From assembly GCF_000613185.1 (NCBI RefSeq), contig NZ_CCBB010000001.1, forward strand, positions 2,232,001-2,296,000: a stretch of DNA of 64,000 nucleotides, in the 5' to 3' direction. Within the stretch, counting starts at the first letter, position 1, and each line of letters opens with the position of its first letter. Shown piece after piece: positions 42,193-51,956 of this stretch. The translations under genes were made by a program, and so were the position numbers. The stretch is from Mycolicibacterium cosmeticum. Lineage in GTDB: Bacteria > Actinomycetota > Actinomycetes > Mycobacteriales > Mycobacteriaceae. A model generated the notes under the pieces. It was not told the DNA's origin, searched no databases, and saw only the letters and a program-made list of their open reading frames with translations.

Positions 42193-42975
42193 TCAGTACT
42201 TGTACTCTCCGCAGTTGACGTCCAGGGTCTGGCCGGTGATGCCGCTGGACAGGTCGCTGGCCATGAACAGGATGGCCGAGGCCACCTCGTCCTCGGTCGG
42301 CAACCGCTTGAGGTCGCTGTTGGCCGCAGCCGCCTTGTAGATCTCGTCCACCGTTGTGCCGTATTTGCCGGCCTGATGCTCGAAGTAGCTCTGCAGCGTG
42401 CCGCCCCAGATATAGCCGGGCAGAACGGAGTTCACCCGAATACCGGCCTCACCGAGCTCGCTGGCCAGCGACTGGGACATGGCCAGCAGCGCGGACTTGG
42501 CCAGCTTGTAGGCACCCTGCTTGGGATCGGAGTGCCGGACCACCATCGAGTTGACGTTCACCACCGATCCCTTGGCCTCCGTCAGCGCGGGGGTGAAGCC
42601 CTGGATCAGCCGCAGCGCCCCCAGCACGGTGAGCTCGACGGTCTCACGGATGTGCTCATAGCTGGTCTTGGCGAACGGTTTCATCGACGGCACCCGGAAC
42701 GCGTTGTTGATCAGCACGTCGATCTTGCCGTATGCGGCAACCGATTCCGACACCAGATTGGCGACCTGCTCGTCGTCGGTGATGTCCGTGCCGATCGCCA
42801 CCGCCCGCCGGCCCAGCGCGGTCACCTGCTTGGCGACATCATCCAGGCGCTCCACGGTGCGCGCGGCCAGCACCACATCGGCGCCGGCCTCGGCGCAACG
42901 CCGGGCCAGCGTGGTGCCCAGCGCCGGCCCGACACCACTGATGACGACGACCTTGTCTTGCAACAGTCCGGACAT
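42193..42975 (-). CDS. SDR family oxidoreductase, Rv3530c-like
   Basis: 260 residues. Cofactor loop SGVGPALG (13-20) is a variant of the usual TGxxxGxG. Catalytic Ser143, Tyr156 and Lys160 (YKLAK). Middle gene of the KstR-controlled operon. It probably oxidises or reduces a steroid or hydroxyacyl intermediate; the exact step is not known. Confidence 0.85.
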   Translation of the reverse strand: MSGLLQDKVVVISGVGPALGTTLARRCAEAGADVVLAARTVERLDDVAKQVTALGRRAVAIGTDITDDEQVANLVSESVAAYGKIDVLINNAFRVPSMKPFAKTSYEHIRETVELTVLGALRLIQGFTPALTEAKGSVVNVNSMVVRHSDPKQGAYKLAKSALLAMSQSLASELGEAGIRVNSVLPGYIWGGTLQSYFEHQAGKYGTTVDEIYKAAAANSDLKRLPTEDEVASAILFMASDLSSGITGQTLDVNCGEYKY

Positions 42976-44109
42976 CTAACCCACCATTCTTTCGCCGATT
43001 TGCTTCTGCCGCAGCGCGATCCGGGCCCGCCAGTCATCCTCGGATATCTTGTTCGATTCGTGGTACGGCAGCTTTGCCGGCAGCTCGGCCAGGTCCACGA
43101 TCTCGGCGGTCGGTCCGTCGGCCTCGGTCAGTTCGCGCGACACCCGCTGCCACCGGAACTGCAGATAGCCCTTGCGGTGCCCCAACGTCTCACACCAGTT
43201 CGTCACCCCGGGATTCGAATCGGAGACCACGATGCGGATCTTGCCGTCCGGATCCGCTTGGGCCTGAGTGCCGTTCAGCGAGGTCTGGTGGTTGATGTAA
43301 TCCAGCGAGATGTACCACAGGCTGCCCAGCTGGAAGCCCAGATACGGCGCGTCGGTGACGGGCAGCGTGATGAGCACGGCCTGGTCGGGCGTGATGTCGT
43401 AGTGCCCGACCGATGAGTACTGGGTGGCCAAGCCGCCGGGTGTCAGCCGCGGCGCGGTCAGTGTGTTGACCCGCAGGTTGTCGTAGAACCATTTGGGGAA
43501 CTGCAGCCAAGTCTTGACGCGCTGCACCAGTTGCGCGCCCGCCACCGCGAAACGCTTCTCGATCAGCTCACGGGTGAGCGGCGGTGGCGCCGTGCCCGCG
43601 GTGTCGGTCCGCGCGATGGCGAAGGAGCCACGCTGGGCCGACCAGTCGTTGTAGACCTCGCGGATCACCAATTGTGACGGCGTCGCCGGGGTGAACCGCC
43701 ATTCGAAGGTGCCGTCCTCGGCGATGTCGAGCTTGCGATCGTCGAACGCGGTCTCGCTGTCGGGCACCACCTTGTCGGTGTATTCACCGCCGAGCAGCTG
43801 GAAGCTGACATCGGTGGTGGTCCCGCGGCGCCCCGTCACCACATACTCGTGACCGGCGTGCACTCGGGTGCCGAAGTACATGGTGTCCGGGTTGTCCAGG
43901 CCCATCTTGTTGAACGGACCGGTGCCCGTATGCAGGAACGGGTGGTCCCGGTCGTAGTCGAACGCGATGTGGGTGCAGGCCGAGATGCCGCCCGCGAGGT
44001 ACTGGAGACCTTCCATGAGGTCGGCTTCGGACTCGATGAAATGCGCCTCGCACACCAGGCGCTCGGCCTCGGCGATGGCGTCCAGGAATGGTTGTGCGTA
44101 CATCTCCAT
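42976..44109 (-). CDS. DUF1214-type protein, Rv3531c-like
   Basis: 377 residues. No catalytic motif recognised. Aromatic-rich beta segments (AFDYDRDHPFLHTGTGPF, YFGTRVHAGHEYVVTGRRG, PYLGFQLGSLWYISLDYINH) resemble DUF1214 proteins. Conserved in the cholesterol regulon of M. tuberculosis but unassigned. I preferred the ATG at 44109 with AGGGAAC upstream; a TTG at 44127 is in frame. It is the first gene of the operon. Confidence 0.8.
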   Translation of the reverse strand: MEMYAQPFLDAIAEAERLVCEAHFIESEADLMEGLQYLAGGISACTHIAFDYDRDHPFLHTGTGPFNKMGLDNPDTMYFGTRVHAGHEYVVTGRRGTTTDVSFQLLGGEYTDKVVPDSETAFDDRKLDIAEDGTFEWRFTPATPSQLVIREVYNDWSAQRGSFAIARTDTAGTAPPPLTRELIEKRFAVAGAQLVQRVKTWLQFPKWFYDNLRVNTLTAPRLTPGGLATQYSSVGHYDITPDQAVLITLPVTDAPYLGFQLGSLWYISLDYINHQTSLNGTQAQADPDGKIRIVVSDSNPGVTNWCETLGHRKGYLQFRWQRVSRELTEADGPTAEIVDLAELPAKLPYHESNKISEDDWRARIALRQKQIGERMVG

Positions 44110-44122
44110 CCGTTCCCTGCGT

Positions 44123-44134
44123 TCCAATATTGGA
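44123..44134. promoter_or_regulatory. Small palindrome TCCAATATTGGA
   Basis: A perfect 12-bp palindrome between the DUF1214 gene and the iclR gene, 30 bp from the larger KstR palindrome. IclR proteins often bind short AT-centred palindromes, so it may be the site of the adjacent regulator. Confidence 0.45.
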
Positions 44135-44156
44135 CCGCAGTGGTAGAGTTTCCGAC

Positions 44157-44184
44157 CTGAGACTAGAACGCGTTCTAGTCTCAG
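44157..44184. promoter_or_regulatory. KstR box inside a perfect 28-bp palindrome
   Basis: The core TAGAACGCGTTCTA (44164-44177) matches the KstR motif exactly, and symmetry extends seven bases on each side (CTGAGAC ... GTCTCAG), giving 28 bp with no mismatch. It lies 48 bp from the minus-strand DUF1214 start and 18 bp from the plus-strand iclR ATG, so it should control both. Confidence 0.92.
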
Positions 44185-44201
44185 TCAACGAAGGGGTCGT
44201 C

Positions 44202-45134
44202 ATGACATTGCCGGAACCGGCCGGCCGCGCGTCACCGCCGACAGCTCGGGTGGTGGCGATCCTGGAGTTCCTGGCCCGCCATCCCCACGACCGCTTCGGG
44301 TTGTCCGAGCTGGCCCGCCGGGTCGGGCTGAGCAAGCCCACCTGCCTCGGCATCGTGACGACCCTCGCCGACGCCGGCTATCTCGTGCGCGAGGCGACCG
44401 AGAAGACCTATCGATTGGGCCCCGCGTTGATCGCGCTGGGCCACACCGCACAGGAATCGATGCGGGTCAGCCCCGCCGCACGCACCGAGCTCGGGCGACT
44501 GAGCGAAGCGTTCGCCGGCACCGCGGCGCTGTCGGGTGTGGTCGACGACCGGATCACCCTGCTCGAACTCGTCGCACCGACCGGCACCCCGCCGGCGGTG
44601 CGGGTCGGCCAGAGCTACCCGTTCGCCCCGCCGGTCGGGCTGATGTTCGTGCTGTGGGACGAGCGCGCGGTACGGGAATGGCTGGCCAAGGAGCCGACCA
44701 TCCCCCTGCGCACCGACAGTGAGCGCCTGGAACGGGTGATCGCCGAATGCCGCAGAACCGGTTACCTGGTGGAGCGCCTCACCCCCGGCGGCCGGCGGCT
44801 CTACGCCCTGATGGCCGGGATGTCGAGCACACTCCCCGACGAATTACGGGCGCTGCTGGGTGAATTGGTGTCCGATATCGGGGAGCGTGTGTATCTGCCG
44901 AGTGATGAGCCGCTTGCGCGAAGAGCAGACAGCAGCGAAGCGGATCCGCACACCCGCCACGACATCAGCGTCATCGCCGCCCCGGTGTTCGACCACCACC
45001 GGCGCCAGGTGATGGTCGTCTCGCTCCAGGTCGGCCACGCGCTGACCGACCGCGAGATCACCCAGCGGGCGCGTGCCGTGATGGCCACCGCCGGCACGCT
45101 GACGGCCCAACTGGGCGGTACCGCACCGGACTGA
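44202..45134 (+). CDS. IclR-family transcriptional regulator with an inserted repeat
   Basis: 310 residues. N-terminal winged helix (about 14-75): RVVAILEFLARHPHDRFGLSE, RRVGLSKPTCLGIVTTLADAGYL. The C-terminal effector domain ends in HDISVIAAPVFDHHRRQVMVV. About residues 234-248 (SDEPLARRADSSEAD) are encoded by the second copy of the 22-bp dispersed repeat and following bases, inserted in frame between YL and the PHTRHD strand; this explains the length above the usual 250-280. A KstR palindrome is 18 bp upstream, so this regulator is itself likely sterol-controlled. Target unknown. Confidence 0.85.
   Translation: MTLPEPAGRASPPTARVVAILEFLARHPHDRFGLSELARRVGLSKPTCLGIVTTLADAGYLVREATEKTYRLGPALIALGHTAQESMRVSPAARTELGRLSEAFAGTAALSGVVDDRITLLELVAPTGTPPAVRVGQSYPFAPPVGLMFVLWDERAVREWLAKEPTIPLRTDSERLERVIAECRRTGYLVERLTPGGRRLYALMAGMSSTLPDELRALLGELVSDIGERVYLPSDEPLARRADSSEADPHTRHDISVIAAPVFDHHRRQVMVVSLQVGHALTDREITQRARAVMATAGTLTAQLGGTAPD
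44904..44925 (+). repeat. Short dispersed repeat, copy 2, inside the iclR gene
   Basis: Exact 22-bp match to 35855-35876. In the regulator's frame it reads as DEPLARR; in the frame seen at copy 1 it reads MSRLREE and stays open for several codons (QTAAK). Its presence within a coding domain points to a mobile or recombinogenic short element. Confidence 0.75.
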
Positions 45135-45198
45135 GCACACCGTGTGGCGCCAGCCCGCAACCGAAAATCGTTTCCCCTGAACCGCTTCCTGTGCTGCG

Positions 45199-45885
45199 AT
45201 GGCAGCCATGGCGGATCCGATCTGGCCTCTGGCGGAGCTGGAGGTGAGCACCCCGAACCTGGCCCTGCGCTACATCACCGACGAGCTGGCCACCGAGTTG
45301 GCGATGCTGGCGGCCCGCGGCATCCACGACCCGGCCACCATGCCGTTCACCGAGCCCTGGACCGACGTCGAGTCACCGCGGCTGGAACGCAATACCGTGC
45401 AGTACTTCTGGCGGTGCCGAGCCGAGGTCACGCCCGAGCATTGGGATATCCCCCTGGCGGTGATGGCCGACGGCCGGCCCGTCGGGGTGTGCACGGTGCA
45501 TGCCGAGGACTTCCCCCAGCACCGCTCGGTGACGACGGGATCCTGGCTGGGCCGCGCCCACCAGGGCCGCGGCCTCGGCAAGGAGATGCGTCAGGCCGCG
45601 CTGCACCTCATCTTCGCGGGTCTGGGCGCGCAGCAGGCCGTCACCCGCGCGTGGCATGACAACGCGGCATCGCTGGCGGTCACCCGTTCGCTGCCCTACG
45701 TGCGCACCGGTGATGCGGTCGAGCTGCGCCGTGACCGCCAAGACCTGATGCTCTCGTTCACCATGACCCGGGACGCCTGGAACACCATCCGGCGCAGCGA
45801 TATTCGACTCACCGGCGTCGAGGCGGTCGCCGGTCAGCTGGGGTTCTCAGCGCACCGCGGCCAACGCGAACGGCAGCACGGCTGA
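45199..45885 (+). CDS. GNAT-family N-acetyltransferase
   Basis: 228 residues. The acetyl-CoA loop is [19 protein letters not shown] (Q/RxxGxG/A). [19 protein letters not shown] is the usual C-terminal Asn/Tyr segment of RimJ/RimL-like members. Substrate unknown. ATG at 45199 or 45208. Its 3' end overlaps the convergent recQ-like gene by 39 bases. Confidence 0.85.
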   Translation: MAAMADPIWPLAELEVSTPNLALRYITDELATELAMLAARGIHDPATMPFTEPWTDVESPRLERNTVQYFWRCRAEVTPEHWDIPLAVMADGRPVGVCTVHAEDFPQHRSVTTGSWLGRAHQGRGLGKEMRQAALHLIFAGLGAQQAVTRAWHDNAASLAVTRSLPYVRTGDAVELRRDRQDLMLSFTMTRDAWNTIRRSDIRLTGVEAVAGQLGFSAHRGQRERQHG

Positions 45886-47934
45886 GGCGCCGGCCCGGCG
45901 CACCACCCGGGCCGCCATGGTCAGCGTCCACCCGGTGTCGGCGAAATCGTCGACCAGCAGCACCGGTCCGACATCGATCGGGGTGGGTGGCTCCCAGGCG
46001 TCCCGCAGCCCCGCCACCCGGTACGCCGAATTGGCCGCGGTGACCGGCCGGTGCCCGGCCCGGTAGCCCAGGACGCCGAGGTCGGTCAGCCGGCCGATCT
46101 GCGCCAGCCGCGCCGCCACCGAACGGATCAGCAGCGGACGGGTGGCCGAATCCATGGCCAGCACCGCGGTGGGCCGGGCCGTCCAGTCCCACGCCTTGAG
46201 CACCTCGATGGCCGCCTGCACCACGTCGTCGGGAACATCGCCGTCCGGCTCGTCGAGCAGCCGCCGCAACCGGGCGCCCCAGCCGAGGTCGGTGAGCCGG
46301 CCGATCACCCGGCCGGGCTCGGGTCCGTCCGGGATGCGCCCGGACAGCTCGACACCGATCGCCGCCAACCCGGTGGGCCACTGCTTGCGCGGGGCGAGTT
46401 CCACCCCGGGACGCATCAACTGGGCACGGGCCGACTCCGCGGCCGCGGCGTCCACCGTCGACGCATATTGCGGGCCGGTGCAGTTGTCGCACCGCCCGCA
46501 TCGGTGCTCGGCGGTCAGCTCGGGATCGTCGAGTTGACGGCGCAGGAACGCCATGCGGCACTCGGTGGTCGACTGGTAGTCCAGCATGGCCTGTTGCTCC
46601 CGCTGCCGGGCTTCCTCCAGCTTGCGGTAACGCGGCTCGTCGTACACCCATGGTTGTCCGGTGCTGATCCAGCCGCCCTTGACCCGGCGGACCGCGCCGT
46701 CGACGTCGAGCACCTTGAGCACCATCTCCAGGCGGGACCGGTTGAGGTCGACCAGCGGCTCCAGCGCGGCCGTGGACAGTGCACGGTCCGGTTCCAGCGC
46801 ATCGATCACCTTGCGCACCATGGCTTCCGACGGAAAGGCCACCGAGGCGAAATACCGCCACACGTCGGCGTCCTCACGCCCGGGCAGCAGGATCACCTCG
46901 GCACTGGCGGTGGCGCGCCCGGCGCGACCCACCTGCTGGTAGTAGGCGATCGGCGAGGAGGGTGCGCCCAGATGCACGACGAACCCGAGATCCGGTTTGT
47001 CGAATCCCATGCCCAGCGCCGACGTGGCGATCAGCGCCTTGACCCGGTTGGCCAGCAGATCGGCCTCGAGTTGCTCACGCTCGGCGGCTTCGGTCGACCC
47101 GGTGTAGGCACCGACGTGATAACCGCGCTCGCGTAGCAGGGTCGCGATGTCGTGGGCCTGGGACACCGTGAGCGTGTAGATGATGCCCGACCCGGGTAGC
47201 GAATCAAGCTGCGCGGCAATCCATGCCGCGCGTTGCGCCGGGCCGCCGGCCTGCACCACCGACAACCGCAGCGACTCGCGGTCCAGCCCGCCGCGCAGCA
47301 CCACGGTGTCGGCACCGCCGACGCCGACGCCCACGCCCAACTGCGCCGCCACGTCCTCCACCACCCGGTCGTTGGCCGTCGCGGTGGTGGCCAGAACCGG
47401 TATGTCGGTGCCCAATTCGCCGATGAGCGTGCGGATCCGGCGATAGTCGGGACGGAAGTCGTGGCCCCAGTCCGAGATACAGTGCGCCTCGTCGACCACC
47501 ACCAGACCGGCGTCGGCGGCCAGCGCGGGCAGCACGGCGTCGCGAAAGTCCGGATTGTTCAACCGTTCCGGGCTGACCAGCAACACGTCGAGCTCCCCCG
47601 CGGCCACCCGCTGGTGCACGCCGTCCCATTCGGTGACATTGCTGGAATTGATGGTCGCGGCGGCCACCCCGGCTCGCTGCGCGGCGGCCACCTGATTGCG
47701 CATCAACGCCAACAGCGGCGACACGATCACCGTCGGGCCACGCCCGGCGGCCCGCAGCAGTTTGGCGGCGATGAAGTACACCGCCGACTTGCCCCAGCCG
47801 GTGCGCTGCACCACCAGGGCACGCCGCCGGTGCACCACCAGCGCCTCGATGGCCGTCCACTGATCGTCGCGCAGCACGGCGCCCGGGCCGGCGAGTTGTT
47901 CCAGGATCGCCTGCGCCTCGCCGCGTGTTGCCAT
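45847..47934 (-). CDS. RecQ-type DNA helicase fused to a phosphoribosyltransferase-like domain
   Basis: 695 residues. Walker [11 protein letters not shown] (Lys49), DEAH box at 148-151 ([20 protein letters not shown]), helicase motifs TTATAND and QQVGRAGRA, RecQ zinc Cys in HRCGRCDNC. The last ~40 residues contain [13 protein letters not shown] (658-670), a PRPP-binding loop as in ComF/PRTase domains, not part of RecQ. ATG at 47934; a longer frame upstream lacks a plausible start. Probable DNA repair helicase; the PRTase part may bind nucleotides or be non-catalytic. Confidence 0.85.
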   Translation of the reverse strand: MATRGEAQAILEQLAGPGAVLRDDQWTAIEALVVHRRRALVVQRTGWGKSAVYFIAAKLLRAAGRGPTVIVSPLLALMRNQVAAAQRAGVAAATINSSNVTEWDGVHQRVAAGELDVLLVSPERLNNPDFRDAVLPALAADAGLVVVDEAHCISDWGHDFRPDYRRIRTLIGELGTDIPVLATTATANDRVVEDVAAQLGVGVGVGGADTVVLRGGLDRESLRLSVVQAGGPAQRAAWIAAQLDSLPGSGIIYTLTVSQAHDIATLLRERGYHVGAYTGSTEAAEREQLEADLLANRVKALIATSALGMGFDKPDLGFVVHLGAPSSPIAYYQQVGRAGRATASAEVILLPGREDADVWRYFASVAFPSEAMVRKVIDALEPDRALSTAALEPLVDLNRSRLEMVLKVLDVDGAVRRVKGGWISTGQPWVYDEPRYRKLEEARQREQQAMLDYQSTTECRMAFLRRQLDDPELTAEHRCGRCDNCTGPQYASTVDAAAAESARAQLMRPGVELAPRKQWPTGLAAIGVELSGRIPDGPEPGRVIGRLTDLGWGARLRRLLDEPDGDVPDDVVQAAIEVLKAWDWTARPTAVLAMDSATRPLLIRSVAARLAQIGRLTDLGVLGYRAGHRPVTAANSAYRVAGLRDAWEPPTPIDVGPVLLVDDFADTGWTLTMAARVVRRAGASAVLPFALAAVR

Positions 47935-48096
47935 GCCCCCATGATGCCGGGCGGCCCACCGGGCTCGACACGGCGCTCCCGCGAGCCGAACGTTTCCGCT
48001 TGACGCCGCGCGCCCTGCGTGTAGGTTTGCATTTACTTCCAAATGGCAATAAACGCCGCGCGACGGACCGCACCGCCGTCGCCGAAAGGACCGCCC

Positions 48097-49143
48097 ATGC
48101 CCGCACCCACCGATGCCGAGTACTTCGACCTCGGCGACTTCACCCTGCAGAGCGGCCACACACTTCGGGGTGCCACGCTCGCCTACAAGACCTACGGCAC
48201 CCTCAACGCCGACAAGTCCAACGTGGTCGTCTACCCCACCTGGTACTCCGGCTGGCACACGAACAACGAATGGCTCATCGGGCCCGGGCGCGCCCTCGAT
48301 CCCGGCGAACGGTTCATCATCATCCCGAACATGCTGGGCAACGGTCTGTCATCCTCACCGTCGAATACCCCCGCACCCTATGACGGCCCCCGCTTTCCGG
48401 CCGTCACGTTCTACGACCAGGTCGAAGCGCAGCATCGGCTGGTCACCGAGAAATTCGGCATCTCGTCGATCGCCCTCGTCACCGGCTGGTCGATGGGTGC
48501 CGGGCAGACGTATCAGTGGGCCGTGAGCCACCCCGAGATGGTGCAGCGGGCCGCTCCGTTCTGCGGCTCCAGCGCGACAGCCCCGCACAACAAGGTGTTC
48601 CTGGAATCGTTGGTCACCGCCCTGTCGGCCGACGCCGCCTTCGCCGGTGGCGACTATGACCCCGACAAGCCGCCGATCAAGGGACTACGGGCTTTTGCCC
48701 GCGTCTATTCGGGCTGGGGTTACTCCCAGGCGTTCTACTGGGAGGAGACCTGGCGCCAGCTCGGCTACACGTCGTTGGACGACTTCCTGTACGGGTTCTG
48801 GGAGGGTTTCTTCCGCGACGGACGCGACCCCAACAACCTGATCGCGATGATCGGCACCTGGCACAGCGGGAACGTCGGGAACACACCGGGTTTCGGTGGC
48901 GACCAGAAGAAGGCGCTGGCATCGATCCGGTGTCCGCTGCTCGCCATGCCCGCGGAGAAGGACCTGTACTTCCCGCCGGAGGACGAGCAGTGGGCCAGTC
49001 AGTTCATCCCGCAGGGCGAAGTGCGGGTGATCCCCGGCATCTGGGGACACTTCGCCGGCGGCGGCAGCAATGCCGTCGACACCGATTTCATCGACGCCGG
49101 TCTGCGTGAGCTGCTGGCCAAACCGGGATACACGCCCAGCTGA
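48097..49143 (+). CDS. Alpha/beta hydrolase, homoserine O-acetyltransferase (MetX)-like
   Basis: 348 residues. Overall MetX-like architecture: [20 protein letters not shown], nucleophile Ser132 in [15 protein letters not shown], acid Asp in [13 protein letters not shown], and His in IWGHFAGGG. The nucleophile elbow is GWSMGAG rather than the usual GGSMGG, and the Arg signature of true transacetylases is not obvious, so a hydrolase is as likely. ATG at 48097 after GAAAGGA. Divergent from the helicase gene; the 47935-48096 gap shows no clear operator. Confidence 0.75.
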   Translation: MPAPTDAEYFDLGDFTLQSGHTLRGATLAYKTYGTLNADKSNVVVYPTWYSGWHTNNEWLIGPGRALDPGERFIIIPNMLGNGLSSSPSNTPAPYDGPRFPAVTFYDQVEAQHRLVTEKFGISSIALVTGWSMGAGQTYQWAVSHPEMVQRAAPFCGSSATAPHNKVFLESLVTALSADAAFAGGDYDPDKPPIKGLRAFARVYSGWGYSQAFYWEETWRQLGYTSLDDFLYGFWEGFFRDGRDPNNLIAMIGTWHSGNVGNTPGFGGDQKKALASIRCPLLAMPAEKDLYFPPEDEQWASQFIPQGEVRVIPGIWGHFAGGGSNAVDTDFIDAGLRELLAKPGYTPS

Positions 49144-49151
49144 CCAGCCGC

Positions 49152-49817
49152 TCAGTACGCGTAGGTGTTGGCCGGTTTGGGAATCGGGGTGGCGCGGACG
49201 ACCTCCAGCGTCGGGACGAAATTGGTGGCCGGATTCGACGTACCGGGCACCACGCGGCCCTCGACGCGCAGCCAGGTGTCCTCGGGCTGCTCGGAGACGT
49301 TGCCGGACAAGTGAACTCGGGCCAACTGCGCGTCGGCCGCGCAGCAGATGATGACCACCCGGGCCAGGTCGGCACCCATGATGAAACCCGTGGTGGTGAC
49401 CGTTCGATTGTCCAGGCTGTTCGTCGAGTCCGCGGCCGCCCGCATCAGGAGTTCGGGCAGGGAGACCGTGCCGTCGGCGGGCAACGGCGGGAACGCCCGC
49501 TTCTGCGGCTGCGCGGCCGCCAGGGTTTCCGGGGCGGCACCGACCACGCCCACCGCGGGCACCGCCACAAAAGCGGTGAGCGCCACCGGGATCAGCAGCA
49601 ACCAGGCCATACTGCGATGGTGATGGTGTTCGCCCGCGCCGTACCGGGCGTCGGCGACGAAGCCGGCCAGCGCGAGCGCCACGAGGAGCACCGCGGCGGC
49701 GATCAACCACGGCAGCAAGCCCGGCTTCACGAAGTTGAGGTAGGTGCCGTTGCGTACCAGCAGGCCGGCGCTCAACCCGATCAGCAGCACCAGCGTGTTC
49801 TGGGTGACCCGGCTCAT
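49152..49817 (-). CDS. TIGR03943-family membrane protein, partner of the YraQ-type permease
   Basis: 221 residues. Two N-terminal membrane spans, a His-rich loop (GAGEHHHHRSMAW), a third span, then an exported OB-like domain with TTTGFIMGADLARVVIICCAADAQ, whose Cys-Cys pair is a family hallmark. Always found beside a DUF318/YraQ permease. The ATG overlaps the permease stop by four bases. Suggested roles include export of small solutes or metals; the substrate is unproven. Confidence 0.8.
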   Translation of the reverse strand: MSRVTQNTLVLLIGLSAGLLVRNGTYLNFVKPGLLPWLIAAAVLLVALALAGFVADARYGAGEHHHHRSMAWLLLIPVALTAFVAVPAVGVVGAAPETLAAAQPQKRAFPPLPADGTVSLPELLMRAAADSTNSLDNRTVTTTGFIMGADLARVVIICCAADAQLARVHLSGNVSEQPEDTWLRVEGRVVPGTSNPATNFVPTLEVVRATPIPKPANTYAY

Positions 49818-50797
49818 GTCGTACCCAGCACCAGCAGTCCGACGACGACGGCGCTGGCCGTCGCCACCACGAACGTCACCGGCGCGAACCGGACCGCGAA
49901 CGCGCGCCCGAACATGCCGACCTGCATGGCGAACAGCTTCACGTCGATGGCCGGGCCGACGACCAGGAAGACCAGCCGGGGCAGCAACGGCAACATGGTG
50001 AACCCGGCGGCGACGAAGGCGTCCGCCTCCGAGCACAACGCCAGCACCACGGCAAGCACCGCCATCATGGCGATGCCCACCAGCAGATTGCCCGCGACGT
50101 GGCCGAACACCCAGGACGGCACGAACGCCCGCAGCAGCGCCACGGCGGCCGCACCGAGCACCAGGTAGCCGGCGGATTGCAGGAAGTCGTGCCGGGCCGC
50201 GCCGGTGAAGACCGCCCAGCGCGGTGCCGCGTCGTCATGCGGGGTCGGCAGGGTGCGGGTGACCCAGTCCGTGCGGCCCCAGCGCTGCCACAGCAGACCC
50301 ATGACGACGGCGGTGAGAAGCGATGCGACGCAGCGGGCCACCACCATCTGCGGCTGACCGGGGAAGGCGACCGCGGTGGCCACCAGCACCACCGGGTTGA
50401 TCGCCGGCGCGGAGAGCATGAAGGTCAGCGCCGCCCCACCGGTGCCACCGCTGAACAGCCGGCGCGCCACCGGGACCGAACCACATTCGCAACCGGGCAA
50501 CGCCGCCCCGCCCACGCCGGCGGCGGCCACCGCCAGCACCGGCCGGCGCGGTAGCCAGCGCTGCAACCGCTCGGCGGTGACGAACGCCGCGACCAGTCCG
50601 CTGACGATGACACCGAGCACCAGGAACGGCAGCGCTTGGACGAACACACCGCAGAAGATGGTCGCCGCCGCCGCGACGCGGGGGTTCGTCGTCAGCAGGT
50701 CACTGACGACGCTCGCCGACAAGGCCAGCGCGATGAGACCGACCAGCAGCAGTTCGAGCGAACCCGCCCGGCGGCGTGTGGTCGCAGGGGTGGCCAT
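49814..50797 (-). CDS. YraQ/DUF318-family permease
   Basis: 327 residues with about eight membrane spans. The family Cys motif PGCECGSVPVARRL is at 101-114 (Cys103, Cys105), and SAPAINPVVLVATAVAF marks the second half of the pore. A thiol or metal/sulfur-linked substrate is inferred from the Cys. Coupled to the TIGR03943 gene. Not KstR-linked. Confidence 0.85.
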   Translation of the reverse strand: MATPATTRRRAGSLELLLVGLIALALSASVVSDLLTTNPRVAAAATIFCGVFVQALPFLVLGVIVSGLVAAFVTAERLQRWLPRRPVLAVAAAGVGGAALPGCECGSVPVARRLFSGGTGGAALTFMLSAPAINPVVLVATAVAFPGQPQMVVARCVASLLTAVVMGLLWQRWGRTDWVTRTLPTPHDDAAPRWAVFTGAARHDFLQSAGYLVLGAAAVALLRAFVPSWVFGHVAGNLLVGIAMMAVLAVVLALCSEADAFVAAGFTMLPLLPRLVFLVVGPAIDVKLFAMQVGMFGRAFAVRFAPVTFVVATASAVVVGLLVLGTT

Positions 50798-50869
50798 GCG
50801 CCCTATCTTGCCCGTGCCGGCTGGTAGTTACCCAAATCGACGTTTTGTCGGCTTGCTCCCGCACTTTTG

Positions 50870-50891
50870 CGCCCGTTTGATCAATTGGGCG
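50870..50891 (-). terminator. Possible terminator of the hsaE-hsaG-hsaF operon
   Basis: CGCCC (50870-50874) and GGGCG (50887-50891) enclose a loop containing TTGATCAA; on the minus strand the stem is followed by CAAAAG. It begins 10 bases after the hsaF stop. Short stem, so only moderately convincing. Confidence 0.4.
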
Positions 50892-50900
50892 GGAAGGGGG

Positions 50901-51956
50901 TCAGGCGTTGGCGGCGGCTTCTTGTTCGCGCTTGATTTCCAGGGCGATGTCGATGAGCTGGTCTTCCTGGCCGCCGATCAGCTTGCGCTGCCCGGCGCGG
51001 TGCAGGAGCTGGTGTGCGGGCACGCCGTAGCGTTCGGACTGGCGGATGGCGTGCTTGAGGAAGCTGGAGTACACCCCGGAGTAGCCCATGATCAGGGCGT
51101 TGCGGTCGAGCAGGCATTCGGCCGGCATCGCGGGGGCCACCACCTCTTCGGCGGCGTCGGCGATGTCGAAGAAGTCGATCCCGGTCTTGACGCCGATCTT
51201 GTCGAACACCCCGATCAGTGCCTCGACGGGCGCGTTGCCCGCGCCCGCACCGAACCGGCGGCACGACCCGTCGATCTGCTTGGCGCCCGCGCGGACGGCC
51301 TCGATGGAGTTGGCCACCCCCAACCCCAGGTTCTCGTGGCCATGGAAGCCCACCTGGGCGTCGTCGCCGAGTTCGGCGACCAGCGCGGCCACCCGGTCGG
51401 CGACCCCGTCGAGCACCAGCGCGCCTGCCGAATCCACGACGTAGACGCACTGGCAGCCGGCATCGGCCATGATGCGGGCCTGGGCGGCCAGCTTCTCCGG
51501 GGAGATGGTGTGGCTCATCATCAAGAACCCGACGGTTTCCAGACCGAGTTCGCGGGCCAGCCCGAAATGCTGGATCGAGACGTCGGCCTCGGTGCAGTGG
51601 GTTGCGATCCGGCAGATCTCGCCGCCGTTGTTCTGGGCTTCCTTGATGTCTTCCTTGGTGCCCACCCCGGGCAGCATCAGAAACGCGATCTTGGCGTTCT
51701 TGGCGGTCTCGGCCGCGAGCTTGATCAGTTCCTGCTCAGGGGTTTTCGAGAACCCGTAATTGAACGACGAGCCGCCCAGGCCGTCGCCGTGGGTGACCTC
51801 GATGACCGGCACCCCGGCCGCATCCAACGCGGCGACGATCGAGCCGACCTCGTCCTTGGTGAACTGGTGCCGTTTGTGGTGCGACCCGTCGCGCAGCGAC
51901 GTGTCGGTCATCCGGACGTCCCAGATCGGGTTGAAGAAGATATCGGCGGTGCTCAT
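50901..51956 (-). CDS. hsaF: 4-hydroxy-2-oxoacid aldolase HsaF
   Basis: 351 residues, DmpG-type aldolase. [18 protein letters not shown] holds the metal-binding Asp and base, [20 protein letters not shown] the His metal ligands, then the communication domain. It cleaves the 4-hydroxy-2-oxo acid formed from steroid rings A/B to pyruvate and an aldehyde, channelled to HsaG. The ATG overlaps the HsaG stop by four bases. Confidence 0.95.
   Translation of the reverse strand: MSTADIFFNPIWDVRMTDTSLRDGSHHKRHQFTKDEVGSIVAALDAAGVPVIEVTHGDGLGGSSFNYGFSKTPEQELIKLAAETAKNAKIAFLMLPGVGTKEDIKEAQNNGGEICRIATHCTEADVSIQHFGLARELGLETVGFLMMSHTISPEKLAAQARIMADAGCQCVYVVDSAGALVLDGVADRVAALVAELGDDAQVGFHGHENLGLGVANSIEAVRAGAKQIDGSCRRFGAGAGNAPVEALIGVFDKIGVKTGIDFFDIADAAEEVVAPAMPAECLLDRNALIMGYSGVYSSFLKHAIRQSERYGVPAHQLLHRAGQRKLIGGQEDQLIDIALEIKREQEAAANA

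Noticed and set aside
48004..48060. Inverted repeat TTGCATTT/AAATGGCAA upstream of the MetX-like gene
   Set aside because: The arms need a one-base bulge and are short; not convincing as an operator.
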